Notes under the pieces: model-generated
Told to the model about the DNA's origin: nothing
Databases searched by the model: none
The model's input: the letters and a program-made list of their open reading frames with translations, nothing else
NCBI GenBank assembly: GCA_947383835.1
Contig: CANDEV010000023.1
Location: forward strand, 1 to 39,647
Direction: 5' to 3'
Length of the DNA: 39,647 nt
Source of the DNA: an uncultured Clostridia bacterium
Lineage (GTDB): Bacteria > Bacillota > Clostridia > Oscillospirales > Ruminococcaceae
Part shown: positions 21,529 to 30,014 of the stretch, one piece after another
Layout of the letters: every line of letters starts with the position of its first letter
Numbering within the stretch: the first letter of the stretch is position 1
Program-made: the position numbers and the translations under genes

Positions 21529-23121
21529 TTGAAAAAATTAACTTTGCTTTTTGCCGCAGCAATTCTGGCGGTAACTCTTGCAGCCTGTGAAAATGCTCCC
21601 GAGACGGTTTCAGAAACTGCGGGGACGGCGTTTGAAAACCAAACGATAATGCCAAAGGTCGCAGAGACTGAAAGAGAACGTCCGGTAAAAGAGCTTGACG
21701 AGGAGGAATACGACGAGGGGGAGTACATTGAAGCCCGCGAAAACGGCGAGTACAGATATGATGTGTACTCAAATCACATTGTTCTTACGTTATATCTCGG
21801 TGAGGACGCCGCCCTTGAAATCCCCGAAAGTATAGACGGCTTGCGGGTAACGGAAATCAGTGTGTCAACATTTTCAAACAAAGCTATAACAAGCGTGATC
21901 ATCCCCGACGGTGTGGTGAGGATAGGAAAGTACGCTTTTTTAGGCTGCAAAGATTTGTCGGAAATAACCGTCCCCGACAGCGTTAAAACAATCGAAAGAC
22001 AGGCTTTTGCGGACTGTGAAAGCCTTGAAAAGATAGTACTTCCCGAAAGCGTGACGGAGATCGGCGAAAGCGTTTTTTCTAAATGTTCCTCTCTTAAAGA
22101 AATTAATTTGCCGAACGGCATTGAAAAAATACCCGATTGGACGTTTTATGCCTGTCAGTCTCTGACAAAAATTGAAATTCCCGAAAGCGTAAAGGAAATA
22201 GGGGAATTCGCTTTCAGCGGCTGTATGTCTCTTGCGGACGTTTCCATGCCCGAAAATGTGGAATTTGAAGATTACGCTTTTGACAGCACTCAATGGCTCG
22301 ACAGTCAGCCGCAGCCCGTAATTATCAACAACAGACTAATCAAATGGGATACCGCAGAGGGGGACGTTGTTATCCCCGACGGCGTGGAGCGGATTTGCGG
22401 CGGCGCACTTTTCAACTGCTGTGAAATTACAAGTATTTCCATGCCGAACAGCGTTAAAGCAATAGGCGGCAGCGCGTTTCAGGCCTGTATATCTCTTAAA
22501 AGCGTGACAATTTCCGATAAGGCTGAAATTATTGAAAATTTTGCATTTAAAGGCTGTGAAGCTCTTGAGAAAATAATTATTCCCGAAAGTGTTACTGAAA
22601 TTCAATACGACGCTTTTATGGAATGTCGGAATTTAAAAAATGTGACGGTTCCCGAAAGCTTTTCAGAGGAACAGCTTAAAGATGCTTTCGGCGATACCTA
22701 TTGGTACAAAAAACGCTGCGACGAGACCTTTGTGGAATTCCGCGAGAACGATCAATACGAGTATGACGTTTATGAAAATCATATCGCGATCAGAGAGTGC
22801 TTTGAATATGAGGAGCAGTTTGAAATCCCCGCGGAGATAGACGGTATAAGCGTAACTGAAATAGGCGACAGCGTTTTTGAGTTCGGCGGCATTACAGAAG
22901 TTTCCATACCGAACAGCATTACCAAAATCGGCAGCAGCGCGTTTGCTTACACAGACATTACCGAAGCGGTAATTCCCGACAGCGTGACGGAAATCGGCGA
23001 GGGGGCTTTTTCGTACTGTTATGAGCTTGCGGACGTGACAATATCAGATAATTTTGACGAGGATACCGTTAAAGCGGCTTTTGAGGGTACGCCTTGGTAC
23101 GAGGAAAAGTATGGCGAATAA
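21529..23121 (+). CDS. BspA-like leucine-rich-repeat lipoprotein, long form
   Basis: 530 residues from TTG 21529. This start gives lipobox LAAC with Cys20, identical in spacing to the preceding gene, and lies 8 bases after AAGGA (21516-21520). ATG 21523 is in frame but only 2 bases from that site. After a linker come the head YRYDVYSNHIVLTLYLG, LRR_5 repeats, an interruption at WLDSQPQPVIINNRLIKW, more repeats, a second head YEYDVYENHIAIRECF, repeats, and the tail GTPWYEEKYGE. It thus holds two head-repeat-tail cassettes where the neighbour has one. Extracellular, anchored by lipid; ligand unknown. Confidence 0.85.
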   Translation: MKKLTLLFAAAILAVTLAACENAPETVSETAGTAFENQTIMPKVAETERERPVKELDEEEYDEGEYIEARENGEYRYDVYSNHIVLTLYLGEDAALEIPESIDGLRVTEISVSTFSNKAITSVIIPDGVVRIGKYAFLGCKDLSEITVPDSVKTIERQAFADCESLEKIVLPESVTEIGESVFSKCSSLKEINLPNGIEKIPDWTFYACQSLTKIEIPESVKEIGEFAFSGCMSLADVSMPENVEFEDYAFDSTQWLDSQPQPVIINNRLIKWDTAEGDVVIPDGVERICGGALFNCCEITSISMPNSVKAIGGSAFQACISLKSVTISDKAEIIENFAFKGCEALEKIIIPESVTEIQYDAFMECRNLKNVTVPESFSEEQLKDAFGDTYWYKKRCDETFVEFRENDQYEYDVYENHIAIRECFEYEEQFEIPAEIDGISVTEIGDSVFEFGGITEVSIPNSITKIGSSAFAYTDITEAVIPDSVTEIGEGAFSYCYELADVTISDNFDEDTVKAAFEGTPWYEEKYGE

Positions 23122-23127
23122 AAACAG

Positions 23128-23164
23128 AGGATAGAATTACCGAAAAAGTAATTCTATCCTTTTA
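23128..23164. terminator. Bidirectional terminator between convergent genes
   Basis: A perfect 13-bp stem AGGATAGAATTAC (23128-23140) with its complement at 23148-23160, followed by TTTACT on the plus side. Confidence 0.8.
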
Positions 23165-24391
23165 CTATATTTCTTTTTTGGCGTTTGCAAGCATAAGCTT
23201 GATACGGTTCTCCTGATTGACGCGGGTCGCTCCCGGGTCATAGTCAACCGCAACAATGTTCGCCTGTGGGAAAGCCTCCTTGATAACGCGGGACATTCCC
23301 TTTGCAACAATGTGGTTGGGCAGACAACCAAACGGTTGTGTGCAGATAATATTTTCCACACCGCCGTGAGCAAGGGCAGCCATTTCCGCAGGGATAAGCC
23401 AGCCCTCTCCCATTTTTACGCCCTGGTGCATATACTTGTCCGCATAGGCGCGCAAGTCCTCGAAATCGTGAGGCGGGTCAAACTCGCCCTGCTCTTTCAT
23501 GACGGCAATCATCTGCTTCTGCATATGATAAATAAGCTTGTAGGCAATGCCGAAAATTTTTGTGGTGTTGGTGCTGAAATTGTAAATTTTACCGTCGTTT
23601 ACAGTATTTACCGCGCAGTACAAACAGAAGTCCAAAAACGCGGGGACAACAGGCTCGCAGCCCTCGGAGATAAGAAAATCCTCCAAATGATTGTTTGCAA
23701 GAGGGGAGTATTTAACGTAGATCTCTCCCACAATTCCCACGCGGACTTTCTTTTCTTTTGTACGCTCTATCTTGGAAAAATCCGCGATAATTTCACGGTA
23801 CAGCTTTTTAGTCCTGCGGTAGCCGCCTGTACGGTAAAGCTCCGCAATTTTTTTCTGCCACTTTTCAAGGACGGCTTTGCTGTCCCCCTTGTGTACCTCG
23901 TAGGCACGGCAGGTGTTGTACAGGCTCATCATCAGATCGCCGTACAGTACCGCGTACAGCATTTGCAGGAACATTCCCGCCGTAATTTTAAAGCCGCTTC
24001 CCTGCTCCAGTCCGCTGAAATTCAGTGACAGAACCGGTATCTGTGGATAGTCCGTCTCCAAAGCCTTTCTCAAAAGGTGGATATAGTTAGACGCGCGGCA
24101 GCCCCCGCCTGTCTGGGAGAGCATAAGCGCAACCTTGTTTACATCGTACTTTCCGCTTTTGAGAGCGTCCATAAACTGCCCGATAACAAGCAAAGCAGGA
24201 TAGCAGGTGTCGTTGTGGACGTTTTTCAGTCCCTCGTCAACCACGTTTCGGGTGGAGGTAGTGAGCAGCTCCATTTTGTAGCCGTTGTTGCGGAAAATTT
24301 CCATAATAAGCCCGAAATGTATCGGAAGCATATCGGGGATAAGGATTGTGTGGGTCTGTTTCATTTCGGGGGTAAATACTGCATTAGACAA
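23165..24391 (-). CDS. Acyl-CoA dehydratase activase-related protein (COG3581-like)
   Basis: 408 residues. It resembles the C-terminal third of the ~1400-residue fused 2-hydroxyacyl-CoA dehydratase/activase-like proteins of Clostridia. Signatures: NDTCYPALLVIGQFMDAL, LSQTGGGCRASNYI, FSGLEQGSGFKIT, VRVGIVGEIYVKYSPLANN, and IICTQPFGCLPNHIVAKGM. Several conserved cysteines suggest an iron-sulfur site. The start is TTG 24391, 8 bases after AAAGGAGTG; ATG 24364 is the alternative. Its usual partner, the BadF-type ATPase, is at 27016-29943 on the same strand but three genes away. The reaction is not established. Confidence 0.8.
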   Translation of the reverse strand: MSNAVFTPEMKQTHTILIPDMLPIHFGLIMEIFRNNGYKMELLTTSTRNVVDEGLKNVHNDTCYPALLVIGQFMDALKSGKYDVNKVALMLSQTGGGCRASNYIHLLRKALETDYPQIPVLSLNFSGLEQGSGFKITAGMFLQMLYAVLYGDLMMSLYNTCRAYEVHKGDSKAVLEKWQKKIAELYRTGGYRRTKKLYREIIADFSKIERTKEKKVRVGIVGEIYVKYSPLANNHLEDFLISEGCEPVVPAFLDFCLYCAVNTVNDGKIYNFSTNTTKIFGIAYKLIYHMQKQMIAVMKEQGEFDPPHDFEDLRAYADKYMHQGVKMGEGWLIPAEMAALAHGGVENIICTQPFGCLPNHIVAKGMSRVIKEAFPQANIVAVDYDPGATRVNQENRIKLMLANAKKEI

Positions 24392-24410
24392 ATAAAAAGC
24401 ACTCCTTTGC

Positions 24411-24462
24411 GGGCGGGGAACGCCCCGCTGCGAATGTCACTCCCACAGTTAAAAGCGGGAGC
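24411..24462 (+). repeat. Pair of hairpins between activase-related gene and XRE gene
   Basis: GGGCG/CGCCC (24411-24415 with 24421-24425) and CTCCC/GGGAG (24440-24444 with 24457-24461). The second is followed by CTTTTTCTTTTTT, a plus-oriented terminator signature although no plus-strand gene is evident. Part of the sequence resembles 25388-25417 on the other side of the XRE gene. Confidence 0.4.
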
Positions 24463-24495
24463 TTTTTCTTTTTTATGCCTCTCAAAGGTGCAGGC

Positions 24496-25248
24496 TCAGC
24501 CTGCTCTTTGTACGGGCATATAGGCGTAACCGGAGCTGTGGTCGAATGTGTCAAACATCTCCATTTCCTGCGCTCCGTTTTGAGCCATTATAAAATTATA
24601 GGACGGCATAAAGTGATTTCTGATGTACGCAAAAAGCTCCCATATTTCGCATTGCTCCCTGCATACAATTCTTGAAGTCTCTTTATCCGTGTACGCGCGT
24701 ACATACAGCGACGCGGGGACTTTATAAATATCCGTGCCTGCGGGCTGGTTTTCCGTCAAAACTTCTCTTACAGCTCCGTATGCGCGGCTTTGTTCGTCAA
24801 GCCAAAAGTTTACGCTTAAATTTATGTCGTATATTGGCAGGACGCTTTCTTTCAGCGCGCTGAAATAGGGCTTGTCCTTATCAGCCGCAAGAGCGTCCAC
24901 CGCGGAGTAAAAGCTGTCAATATCGGGGAAATCCTTTGCGTAAATAATTTTTCCCGCCAAAATTGTCTCGGGTCTTTCGACTATATCAAAGCGCGCGCCG
25001 CAGACATTTATAGTTTCTACGATTTTCTCCGAATTTTGCATTTCGGTGTCCAATAAGCTGTCCACGGAAATGTGGAGCATTTGCGCCAACAGCTTTAAAT
25101 TGTAAATGTCGGGCAGGCAGTCGCCGTTCTCCCACTTCGATACAGCCTGTTCGGAAACGCCTATTCTAAGGGCAATTTCCTTTTGAGAGTAATTCTTTCT
25201 TGTGCGGAATTCTCTTACTCTTTTTCCGAAATCGGTTTGATTAAACAT
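24496..25248 (-). CDS. XRE-family regulator with GyrI-like effector-binding domain
   Basis: 250 residues. An N-terminal helix-turn-helix (about 7-63: REFRTRKNYSQKEIALRIGVSEQAVSKWENGDCLPD) is joined to a C-terminal domain (about 80-250). The latter matches the AraC/GyrI effector-binding pattern, with IVERPETILAGK at its start and YKVPASLYVRAYTD and WELFAYIRNHFMPS near its end. Such proteins sense small amphipathic ligands. GGAGGAA is 6 bases from ATG. Its promoter carries an inverted repeat, consistent with autoregulation. No resistance or efflux gene is adjacent, so the target is unclear. Confidence 0.88.
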   Translation of the reverse strand: MFNQTDFGKRVREFRTRKNYSQKEIALRIGVSEQAVSKWENGDCLPDIYNLKLLAQMLHISVDSLLDTEMQNSEKIVETINVCGARFDIVERPETILAGKIIYAKDFPDIDSFYSAVDALAADKDKPYFSALKESVLPIYDINLSVNFWLDEQSRAYGAVREVLTENQPAGTDIYKVPASLYVRAYTDKETSRIVCREQCEIWELFAYIRNHFMPSYNFIMAQNGAQEMEMFDTFDHSSGYAYMPVQRAG

Positions 25249-25311
25249 ACAAATTCCTCCATAATTTTCATTTAAATTTTTTGCATTTCAATTGCAATTG
25301 TCTGCAACTTT

Positions 25312-25347
25312 ATTATAGCTTACATTCAAATGAAAAACAATTGTAAG
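25312..25347 (-). promoter_or_regulatory. Promoter and probable operator of the XRE-GyrI gene
   Basis: Minus-strand TTGTTT (25335-25340)-N17-TATAAT (25312-25317). Arms CTTACATT (25319-25326) and AATTGTAAG (25339-25347) form an inverted repeat covering spacer and -35. Three CAATTG hexamers (25289, 25295, 25338) lie around the start. Confidence 0.6.
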
Positions 25348-25371
25348 TATGTTTATGAAAAAACATCAGAA

Positions 25372-25463
25372 CTCAACCGCAGGTTGAGCGGGGAAACGCT
25401 TTGCAGCGAGAGTCCCCAGTATTAAATACGGTATACATTATTTTACCGAAGCCCCCAAGGGGC
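25372..25463. repeat. Cluster of tandem hairpins
   Basis: Within 92 bp: CTCAACC-GCA-GGTTGAG (25372-25388); GGGGA/TCCCC (25390-25394 with 25413-25417) enclosing CGCT-TTGC-AGCG (25397-25408); CGGTA/TACCG (25429-25433 with 25444-25448); GCCCC-CAA-GGGGC (25451-25463). It lies downstream of the HAD gene and upstream of the XRE promoter. No T-run marks it as a simple terminator. Could be the HAD mRNA 3' end or a dispersed repeat. Confidence 0.5.
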
Positions 25464-25490
25464 GGGATAAATAGCTTGATAAATTGCAAA

Positions 25491-26234
25491 TTATAATTTT
25501 TTCTTAATTTGCTCCAAAGCCGTGATCAATTCCCTCCAATGATGAATATGTAAATGGTCAAAGGTTATTTCCATACCTATATTATCACGAACGGAAGGAT
25601 TTTCTTCGGCGGTCGAGCCTTCGTACAAAACAGGGAACATTCCGCTTTCGTGTGCACCGTTTACATCACAATAAATGCTGTCGCCGCAGAACCATACCTT
25701 GTCCGCAGACAGACCGGACTTATTGAGTGCGATATCAAACATAAGCGAGTGCGGCTTTTTGAATACATACTCACTTGAAGCAAGTACAAATTCAAATTTA
25801 TTGTTCGGAAGAAGCCTGTTTATTCTTTCGGCAAGCGCAGCGCCCGAAAAGCAAATATTGCTTATTACTGCGGTGCGTATGCCGTTTTCATTGAGATGAT
25901 CAAGCATTTCCGAAACATACGGCATAGCTGCACCCTCGGAAATCCCGTTCCATATAATGCACTCCGCTTCAGCTAAAGAAACAGAAAGCGTTATGTTAAG
26001 ATAATCACATAAAATCCTCAAAAAATGATGCTCGTGGATTTCAAGCGTGCCGCGGTTGGCTTTGATTTCCGCAAACATTTCAATGCAGGTTTTGTTAAAG
26101 GTTTCAAAACTGACATTGCCGGGATTATCTTTTATATATTTGTATATCGCCCTGTTTCCGTTTTCAACGCTATTGTTTGGCTCGTAAAGAATTGTGTGCC
26201 CATAGTCAAAAATTATCATTTCGGGTTTAGTCAT
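25491..26234 (-). CDS. HAD-superfamily hydrolase
   Basis: 247 residues, haloacid-dehalogenase-like fold with a helical cap (about 20-95). Motif I is FDYGHT with nucleophile Asp10; the usual second Asp (position +2, acid/base) is Gly12. Motif II is ISN (124-126), motif III Lys in FKKPH (159-160), motif IV CGDSIYCDV (Asp185, Asp190). The absence of the +2 aspartate argues against a standard phosphatase mechanism, or for an altered substrate class. CCGGAGG precedes the ATG. Substrate unknown; the minus-strand neighbours give no pathway. Confidence 0.85.
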   Translation of the reverse strand: MTKPEMIIFDYGHTILYEPNNSVENGNRAIYKYIKDNPGNVSFETFNKTCIEMFAEIKANRGTLEIHEHHFLRILCDYLNITLSVSLAEAECIIWNGISEGAAMPYVSEMLDHLNENGIRTAVISNICFSGAALAERINRLLPNNKFEFVLASSEYVFKKPHSLMFDIALNKSGLSADKVWFCGDSIYCDVNGAHESGMFPVLYEGSTAEENPSVRDNIGMEITFDHLHIHHWRELITALEQIKKKL

Positions 26235-26248
26235 ATTGATGCCTCCGG

Positions 26249-26261
26249 ATTCCGATTTATC
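26249..26261. repeat. Direct repeat copy 1 (13 bp) beside DUF5694-like gene
   Basis: ATTCCGATTTATC, followed by TAATTA, recurs at 26996-27008. The two copies sit just after the stop codons of the DUF5694-like gene and of the large activase. Confidence 0.6.
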
Positions 26262-26974
26262 TAATTAATTATTCCCTCAACCAACTCCAATTCATTACTT
26301 GAGGTAATAAATTCCTTCAATATTTTCAAATGTGAACTTCCAATCAGAACCAGTACCCTGTCTCCTTTTTCGCAAACATTTTGCAAATTAGAGAATATCT
26401 TCAAGTTTCTTTCATACCACTGTAAAACCAACTGATTCCCTTCGTACTTTCCAAGATTAATTTTATTAATATCAAGATATATACTATGGTCAAAACGAAT
26501 ATACTCGTCACTGTTATGAACCGCATATAATTCCGTAATATCCTGCACATTTTCTGTCATCTTCTGTATTTGTGCGGAATAGCTTTTCATATCTATGTAA
26601 GGCGATATTTTTTCAAACAATTCGTCTGACAATTCAATATCCTCGTCGATACCATATATCTTATCGTGATTTAATTTTTTTCCCAAGCGGAACCCAATTT
26701 GCACAATCTCGTTTACAGATTTGAACGGACAAACAGAGCCATATCTTTCAATATTGCCGTACACCACGTTCTCTCCAAAGGTATTCTTATAACTCTGCTC
26801 GTATAATTTATCCAATTCATTCTGCATTATGTACGGAAACTCAACTGCGATTTTATTTGGATAAAACGATGCTAATCTGTCAGTAAACATATCTATCTGA
26901 TTTTGTACATCATCAGAAAAGATATCAAACCTTTCCGGATAATGAAAAGTCCCGACTAATATAATTTCTGACAC
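26261..26974 (-). CDS. DUF5694-like protein
   Basis: 237 residues, no signal peptide. IILVGTFHYPERFD at the start, KIAVEFPYI (about 41), IYGIDED (about 102) and RVLVLIGSSHLKILKEF near the end are the spaced signatures I associate with DUF5694, a family distantly similar to the TraB/erythromycin-esterase fold with conserved His and Glu. Biochemical role unknown. Start is GTG 26974, 8 bases after AAAGGA. Flanked by a short direct repeat, which hints at an inserted or duplicated gene. Confidence 0.7.
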   Translation of the reverse strand: MSEIILVGTFHYPERFDIFSDDVQNQIDMFTDRLASFYPNKIAVEFPYIMQNELDKLYEQSYKNTFGENVVYGNIERYGSVCPFKSVNEIVQIGFRLGKKLNHDKIYGIDEDIELSDELFEKISPYIDMKSYSAQIQKMTENVQDITELYAVHNSDEYIRFDHSIYLDINKINLGKYEGNQLVLQWYERNLKIFSNLQNVCEKGDRVLVLIGSSHLKILKEFITSSNELELVEGIIN

Positions 26975-26995
26975 CTATATCATCCTTTCTGTCAA

Positions 26996-27008
26996 ATTCC
27001 GATTTATC
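26996..27008. repeat. Direct repeat copy 2 (13 bp)
   Basis: Identical 13-mer to 26249-26261, again followed within a few bases by TTAATTA. Confidence 0.6.
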
Positions 27009-27015
27009 CGCTTAA

Positions 27016-29943
27016 TTAGTCCGCCGCCATAGCCGCAACCAAACTCCTGAGCCGTATCTTCGCCGCGCCCAGATTGTTTATCTCGTCGATCTTAAGCTGG
27101 GTGTAAAGCTTTCCGCCGCTTTCAAGAATGGAGCGCACCTCGTCCGTGGTGATAGCGTCAATTCCGCAGCCGAATGAAACGAGCTGGACAAGCTGCATAT
27201 CGGGCTGTGTGGTGACATACTGCGCAGCGCGGTACAGACGTGAGTGGTAAGTCCACTGATTGAGAACGTGAAGTGTCGGAGTGTCTGCAAGATGAGCAAC
27301 GCTGTCTTCGGTAATAACTGCCATGCCGAGACTTGTCATAAGCTTCTGTATGCCGTGGTTTATTTCGGGGTCGATATGGTAAGGTCTGCCCGACAGGACG
27401 ATTATCGGCATTTTGCGCTCCCGCGCCTTTTTGATGATTTCCTCGCCCTTTGCGATAACGTCCTTGCGGTAGCTTTCCATAGCCGCCATAGCCTTGCCCC
27501 AAACCGCTTTTGCCTCTTTTTTGGTAACGCCGTACTTGGCAAGGGACTTGCTCATAGCCTCCGCAAAATGCTTTTCAAGATTTATGTCAATGTACGGGTG
27601 CAGGAAATTCTCGTCGTTCAGAATATCAATATTAGCTTTCAAGAGTTCCGGATAGTACGCCACAACGGGACAGTTATAATGGTTATCGCTGCCGCCCTCG
27701 TCAAGATTGTAGCTTTCGCAGGGGTAGAAAATGAAGTCCGCGCCCCTCTCAAAAAGGGACAGAACGTGTCCGTGAGCAAGCTTTGCGGGGTAGCAGACCG
27801 TGTCCGAGGGAATGGTGTGCTGACCCTTGTAGTAGATGTCGCGGGTGCTTTCCTCGCTGATTATCACCTCAAAGCCAAGCTCGGTAAAAGCCTTGTGCCA
27901 GAACGGGAGCTGCTCGTAAAATCCCAGACAAAGGGGGAGTCCAACCTTTGCTTTTGGTGCGGCAGGTTTTTCCTCCACAACGCTTAAAAGTCTGTCGTAT
28001 TTGTATTCGTACAGGCACAGTCTTTCCGTCTCCACCTTTATGCCCGCGCCCTTTTCGCAGCGGTTGCCGCTGATGAATTTACGTCCGTCTCCAAAGTTTA
28101 TCACCGTAAGACTGCAATGAGCGGTACAGCCGCCGCAATTCATCTGCCGTGAGGAATATTTGAAGTCCTCAAGCTGTTCGGCGGTGATTATGGCGGACTT
28201 TTCCTTTTTGTGTTCCATAGCATAAAGCGCGCAGCCGAACGCTCCCATAAGTCCTGCAATTGCGGGGCGGACAACGTTCCTGCCAAGCTCCATTTCAAAG
28301 GAGCGCAGTACAGCGTCGTTAAGGAAAGTACCCCCTTGAACAACAATGTGAGTGCCAAGCTCGTCAACGGACTTAGCGCGGATAACCTTGTATATTGCGT
28401 TTTTTATGATAGACGCGGAAAGTCCCGCGGAAATATCCTCAACGGACGCGCCGTCCTTTTGCGCCTGTTTTACGGAGCTGTTCATGAAAACGGTACACCG
28501 TGAACCGAGGTCAACGGGACGTTCCGCGAAAAGCCCAAGCTGTGAAAAGTCGGCAATATCGTACCCCAAAGCCAACGCAAAGGTCTGAATAAACGACCCG
28601 CACCCCGAGGAGCAAGCCTCGTTCAGCATAATGCTGTCGATAGCCTTGTTTTTAATTTTAAAGCACTTGATGTCCTGACCGCCGATGTCGATAATAAAAT
28701 CAACGTCAGACTCGAAAAAGCTTGCCGCCTTGTAGTGGGCGACGGTCTCAACGATACCGTGGTCAATGCCCAGACCCGCTTTTATCAAGTCCTCGCCGTA
28801 ACCTGTTACAGCCGAGGAGACTATCTTTATTCTGTCCCCAGCAAGGGCGTAAATTTCTTTCAGCTTTGCGGAAATAATATCAAGCGGTCTGCCCATGCTG
28901 GAGCAGTAGTGCTGATACAAAAGCTCGCCCTTGGGCGTTATAAGTACCAATTTGGTGGTCGTCGAGCCTGCGTCAATACCGAGGTAAGCCTCGCCCTCGT
29001 ACTTGTTTATGTCCGCATATTTCAAGTCGAACTGCCTGTGCCGTTCAACGAATTTTTCGTAATCCTCTTTTGTGGTAAAAAGCGGCTGACCCGTTACAAT
29101 ATCGTCGCTTGCCTTTGCATTTTTTACCTTTTCGATTACCTCGTCAAGATTCATAGGCTTGCTTGTTTCATTGGCATGGAGGGCGCAGCCGAATGCCATA
29201 AAGCAGGGCGCGTTTTCGGGGAAAATGGCGTTTTCTTCGGGAAGCTTAAGCGTGTCAACAAACGCCTTGCGAAGTCCCTTTTGGAACGACAAAGGACCTC
29301 CCAAAAACAGTACCTTGCCTTCGATAGTACGTCCCTGCGCAAGTCCCGAAACGGTTTGGTCTACAACAGCCTGGAAAATTGACGCGGCAATGTCTTCCCG
29401 CTTTGCGCCCTGATTGAGCAGCGGCTGAATGTCCGACTTTGCGAACACTCCGCAGCGTGAGGCAATGGGGTAAATCTTTTCCGCGGACAGAGCAAGCCTG
29501 TCCAGTTCATCAACAGTGATACCCAAAAGGGTAGCCATTTGGTCGATAAACGCTCCGGTTCCTCCCGCGCAGGAGCCGTTCATACGCTGCTCAACGCCGC
29601 CTGTCAGGAATATGATTTTAGCGTCCTCGCCGCCAAGCTCGATAACAACGTCCGCATCGGGATAGCTGTTCTTCACCGCGATAAACGCGCCAAAAACCTC
29701 CTGCACAAAGGGGAGTCCCGAAGCGTTCGCCAAGCCAAGCCCCGCAGAGCCCGTTACCGCAAGCTTGAACTCGCAATCCGAATATTCCTCCGCGATTTCC
29801 GAAAGCTGTTCCGTAACGGTCTCGCGCACCTTAGAAAAGTGCCGCTGATACCGTGAGCGGATAATATTGTCTTCCTCGTCAAGAATAACCGTTTTGACCG
29901 TTGTTGAACCAACGTCGATTCCAAGTGAATAAACTTTACTCAT
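27016..29943 (-). CDS. Acyl-CoA dehydratase activase-like protein, two BadF ATPase domains plus DUF2229
   Basis: 975 residues, three domains. ASKHA ATPase 1 (about 5-265): GIDVGSTT, GGEDAK, NGSCAGGTGAFID with Cys125, and SRCGVFAKSD with Cys164. ASKHA ATPase 2 (about 320-580): GIDAGSTTTK, GGQDIK, NEACSSGCGSF with Cys444 and Cys448, and Cys483. C-terminal DUF2229/COG3580-like part (about 640-975): MNCGGCTAHC, LPFWHKAFTELGFEVIISE, CYPAKLAHGHV, GRPYHIDPEINHGI. The HgdC/BadF cysteines ligate a [4Fe-4S] cluster for ATP-driven electron transfer. Here it lacks the C-terminal COG3581 part, found separately at 23165-24391. No dehydratase alpha/beta subunit genes lie in the window. AAAGGA is 9 bases before ATG. 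Confidence 0.88.
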   Translation of the reverse strand: MSKVYSLGIDVGSTTVKTVILDEEDNIIRSRYQRHFSKVRETVTEQLSEIAEEYSDCEFKLAVTGSAGLGLANASGLPFVQEVFGAFIAVKNSYPDADVVIELGGEDAKIIFLTGGVEQRMNGSCAGGTGAFIDQMATLLGITVDELDRLALSAEKIYPIASRCGVFAKSDIQPLLNQGAKREDIAASIFQAVVDQTVSGLAQGRTIEGKVLFLGGPLSFQKGLRKAFVDTLKLPEENAIFPENAPCFMAFGCALHANETSKPMNLDEVIEKVKNAKASDDIVTGQPLFTTKEDYEKFVERHRQFDLKYADINKYEGEAYLGIDAGSTTTKLVLITPKGELLYQHYCSSMGRPLDIISAKLKEIYALAGDRIKIVSSAVTGYGEDLIKAGLGIDHGIVETVAHYKAASFFESDVDFIIDIGGQDIKCFKIKNKAIDSIMLNEACSSGCGSFIQTFALALGYDIADFSQLGLFAERPVDLGSRCTVFMNSSVKQAQKDGASVEDISAGLSASIIKNAIYKVIRAKSVDELGTHIVVQGGTFLNDAVLRSFEMELGRNVVRPAIAGLMGAFGCALYAMEHKKEKSAIITAEQLEDFKYSSRQMNCGGCTAHCSLTVINFGDGRKFISGNRCEKGAGIKVETERLCLYEYKYDRLLSVVEEKPAAPKAKVGLPLCLGFYEQLPFWHKAFTELGFEVIISEESTRDIYYKGQHTIPSDTVCYPAKLAHGHVLSLFERGADFIFYPCESYNLDEGGSDNHYNCPVVAYYPELLKANIDILNDENFLHPYIDINLEKHFAEAMSKSLAKYGVTKKEAKAVWGKAMAAMESYRKDVIAKGEEIIKKARERKMPIIVLSGRPYHIDPEINHGIQKLMTSLGMAVITEDSVAHLADTPTLHVLNQWTYHSRLYRAAQYVTTQPDMQLVQLVSFGCGIDAITTDEVRSILESGGKLYTQLKIDEINNLGAAKIRLRSLVAAMAAD

Positions 29944-30014
29944 TCTACACTATTCCTTTTCTAATAAAAAACATTTTACTTTTTATTAATATTTATAATG
30001 GCGTTTTTGCCAAT

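Noticed and set aside
23312..24028. 238-codon plus-strand frame opposite the activase-related gene
   Set aside because: Antisense to a recognised family member, no promoter or RBS, protein without recognisable pattern.
24440..24475. Plus-strand terminator implying a plus-strand gene before 24440
   Set aside because: No plus-strand gene with translation signals is present; the hairpin with T-run is listed only as a repeat.
25372..25463. CRISPR-like repeat array
   Set aside because: The hairpins differ in sequence and length and there are no regular spacers.
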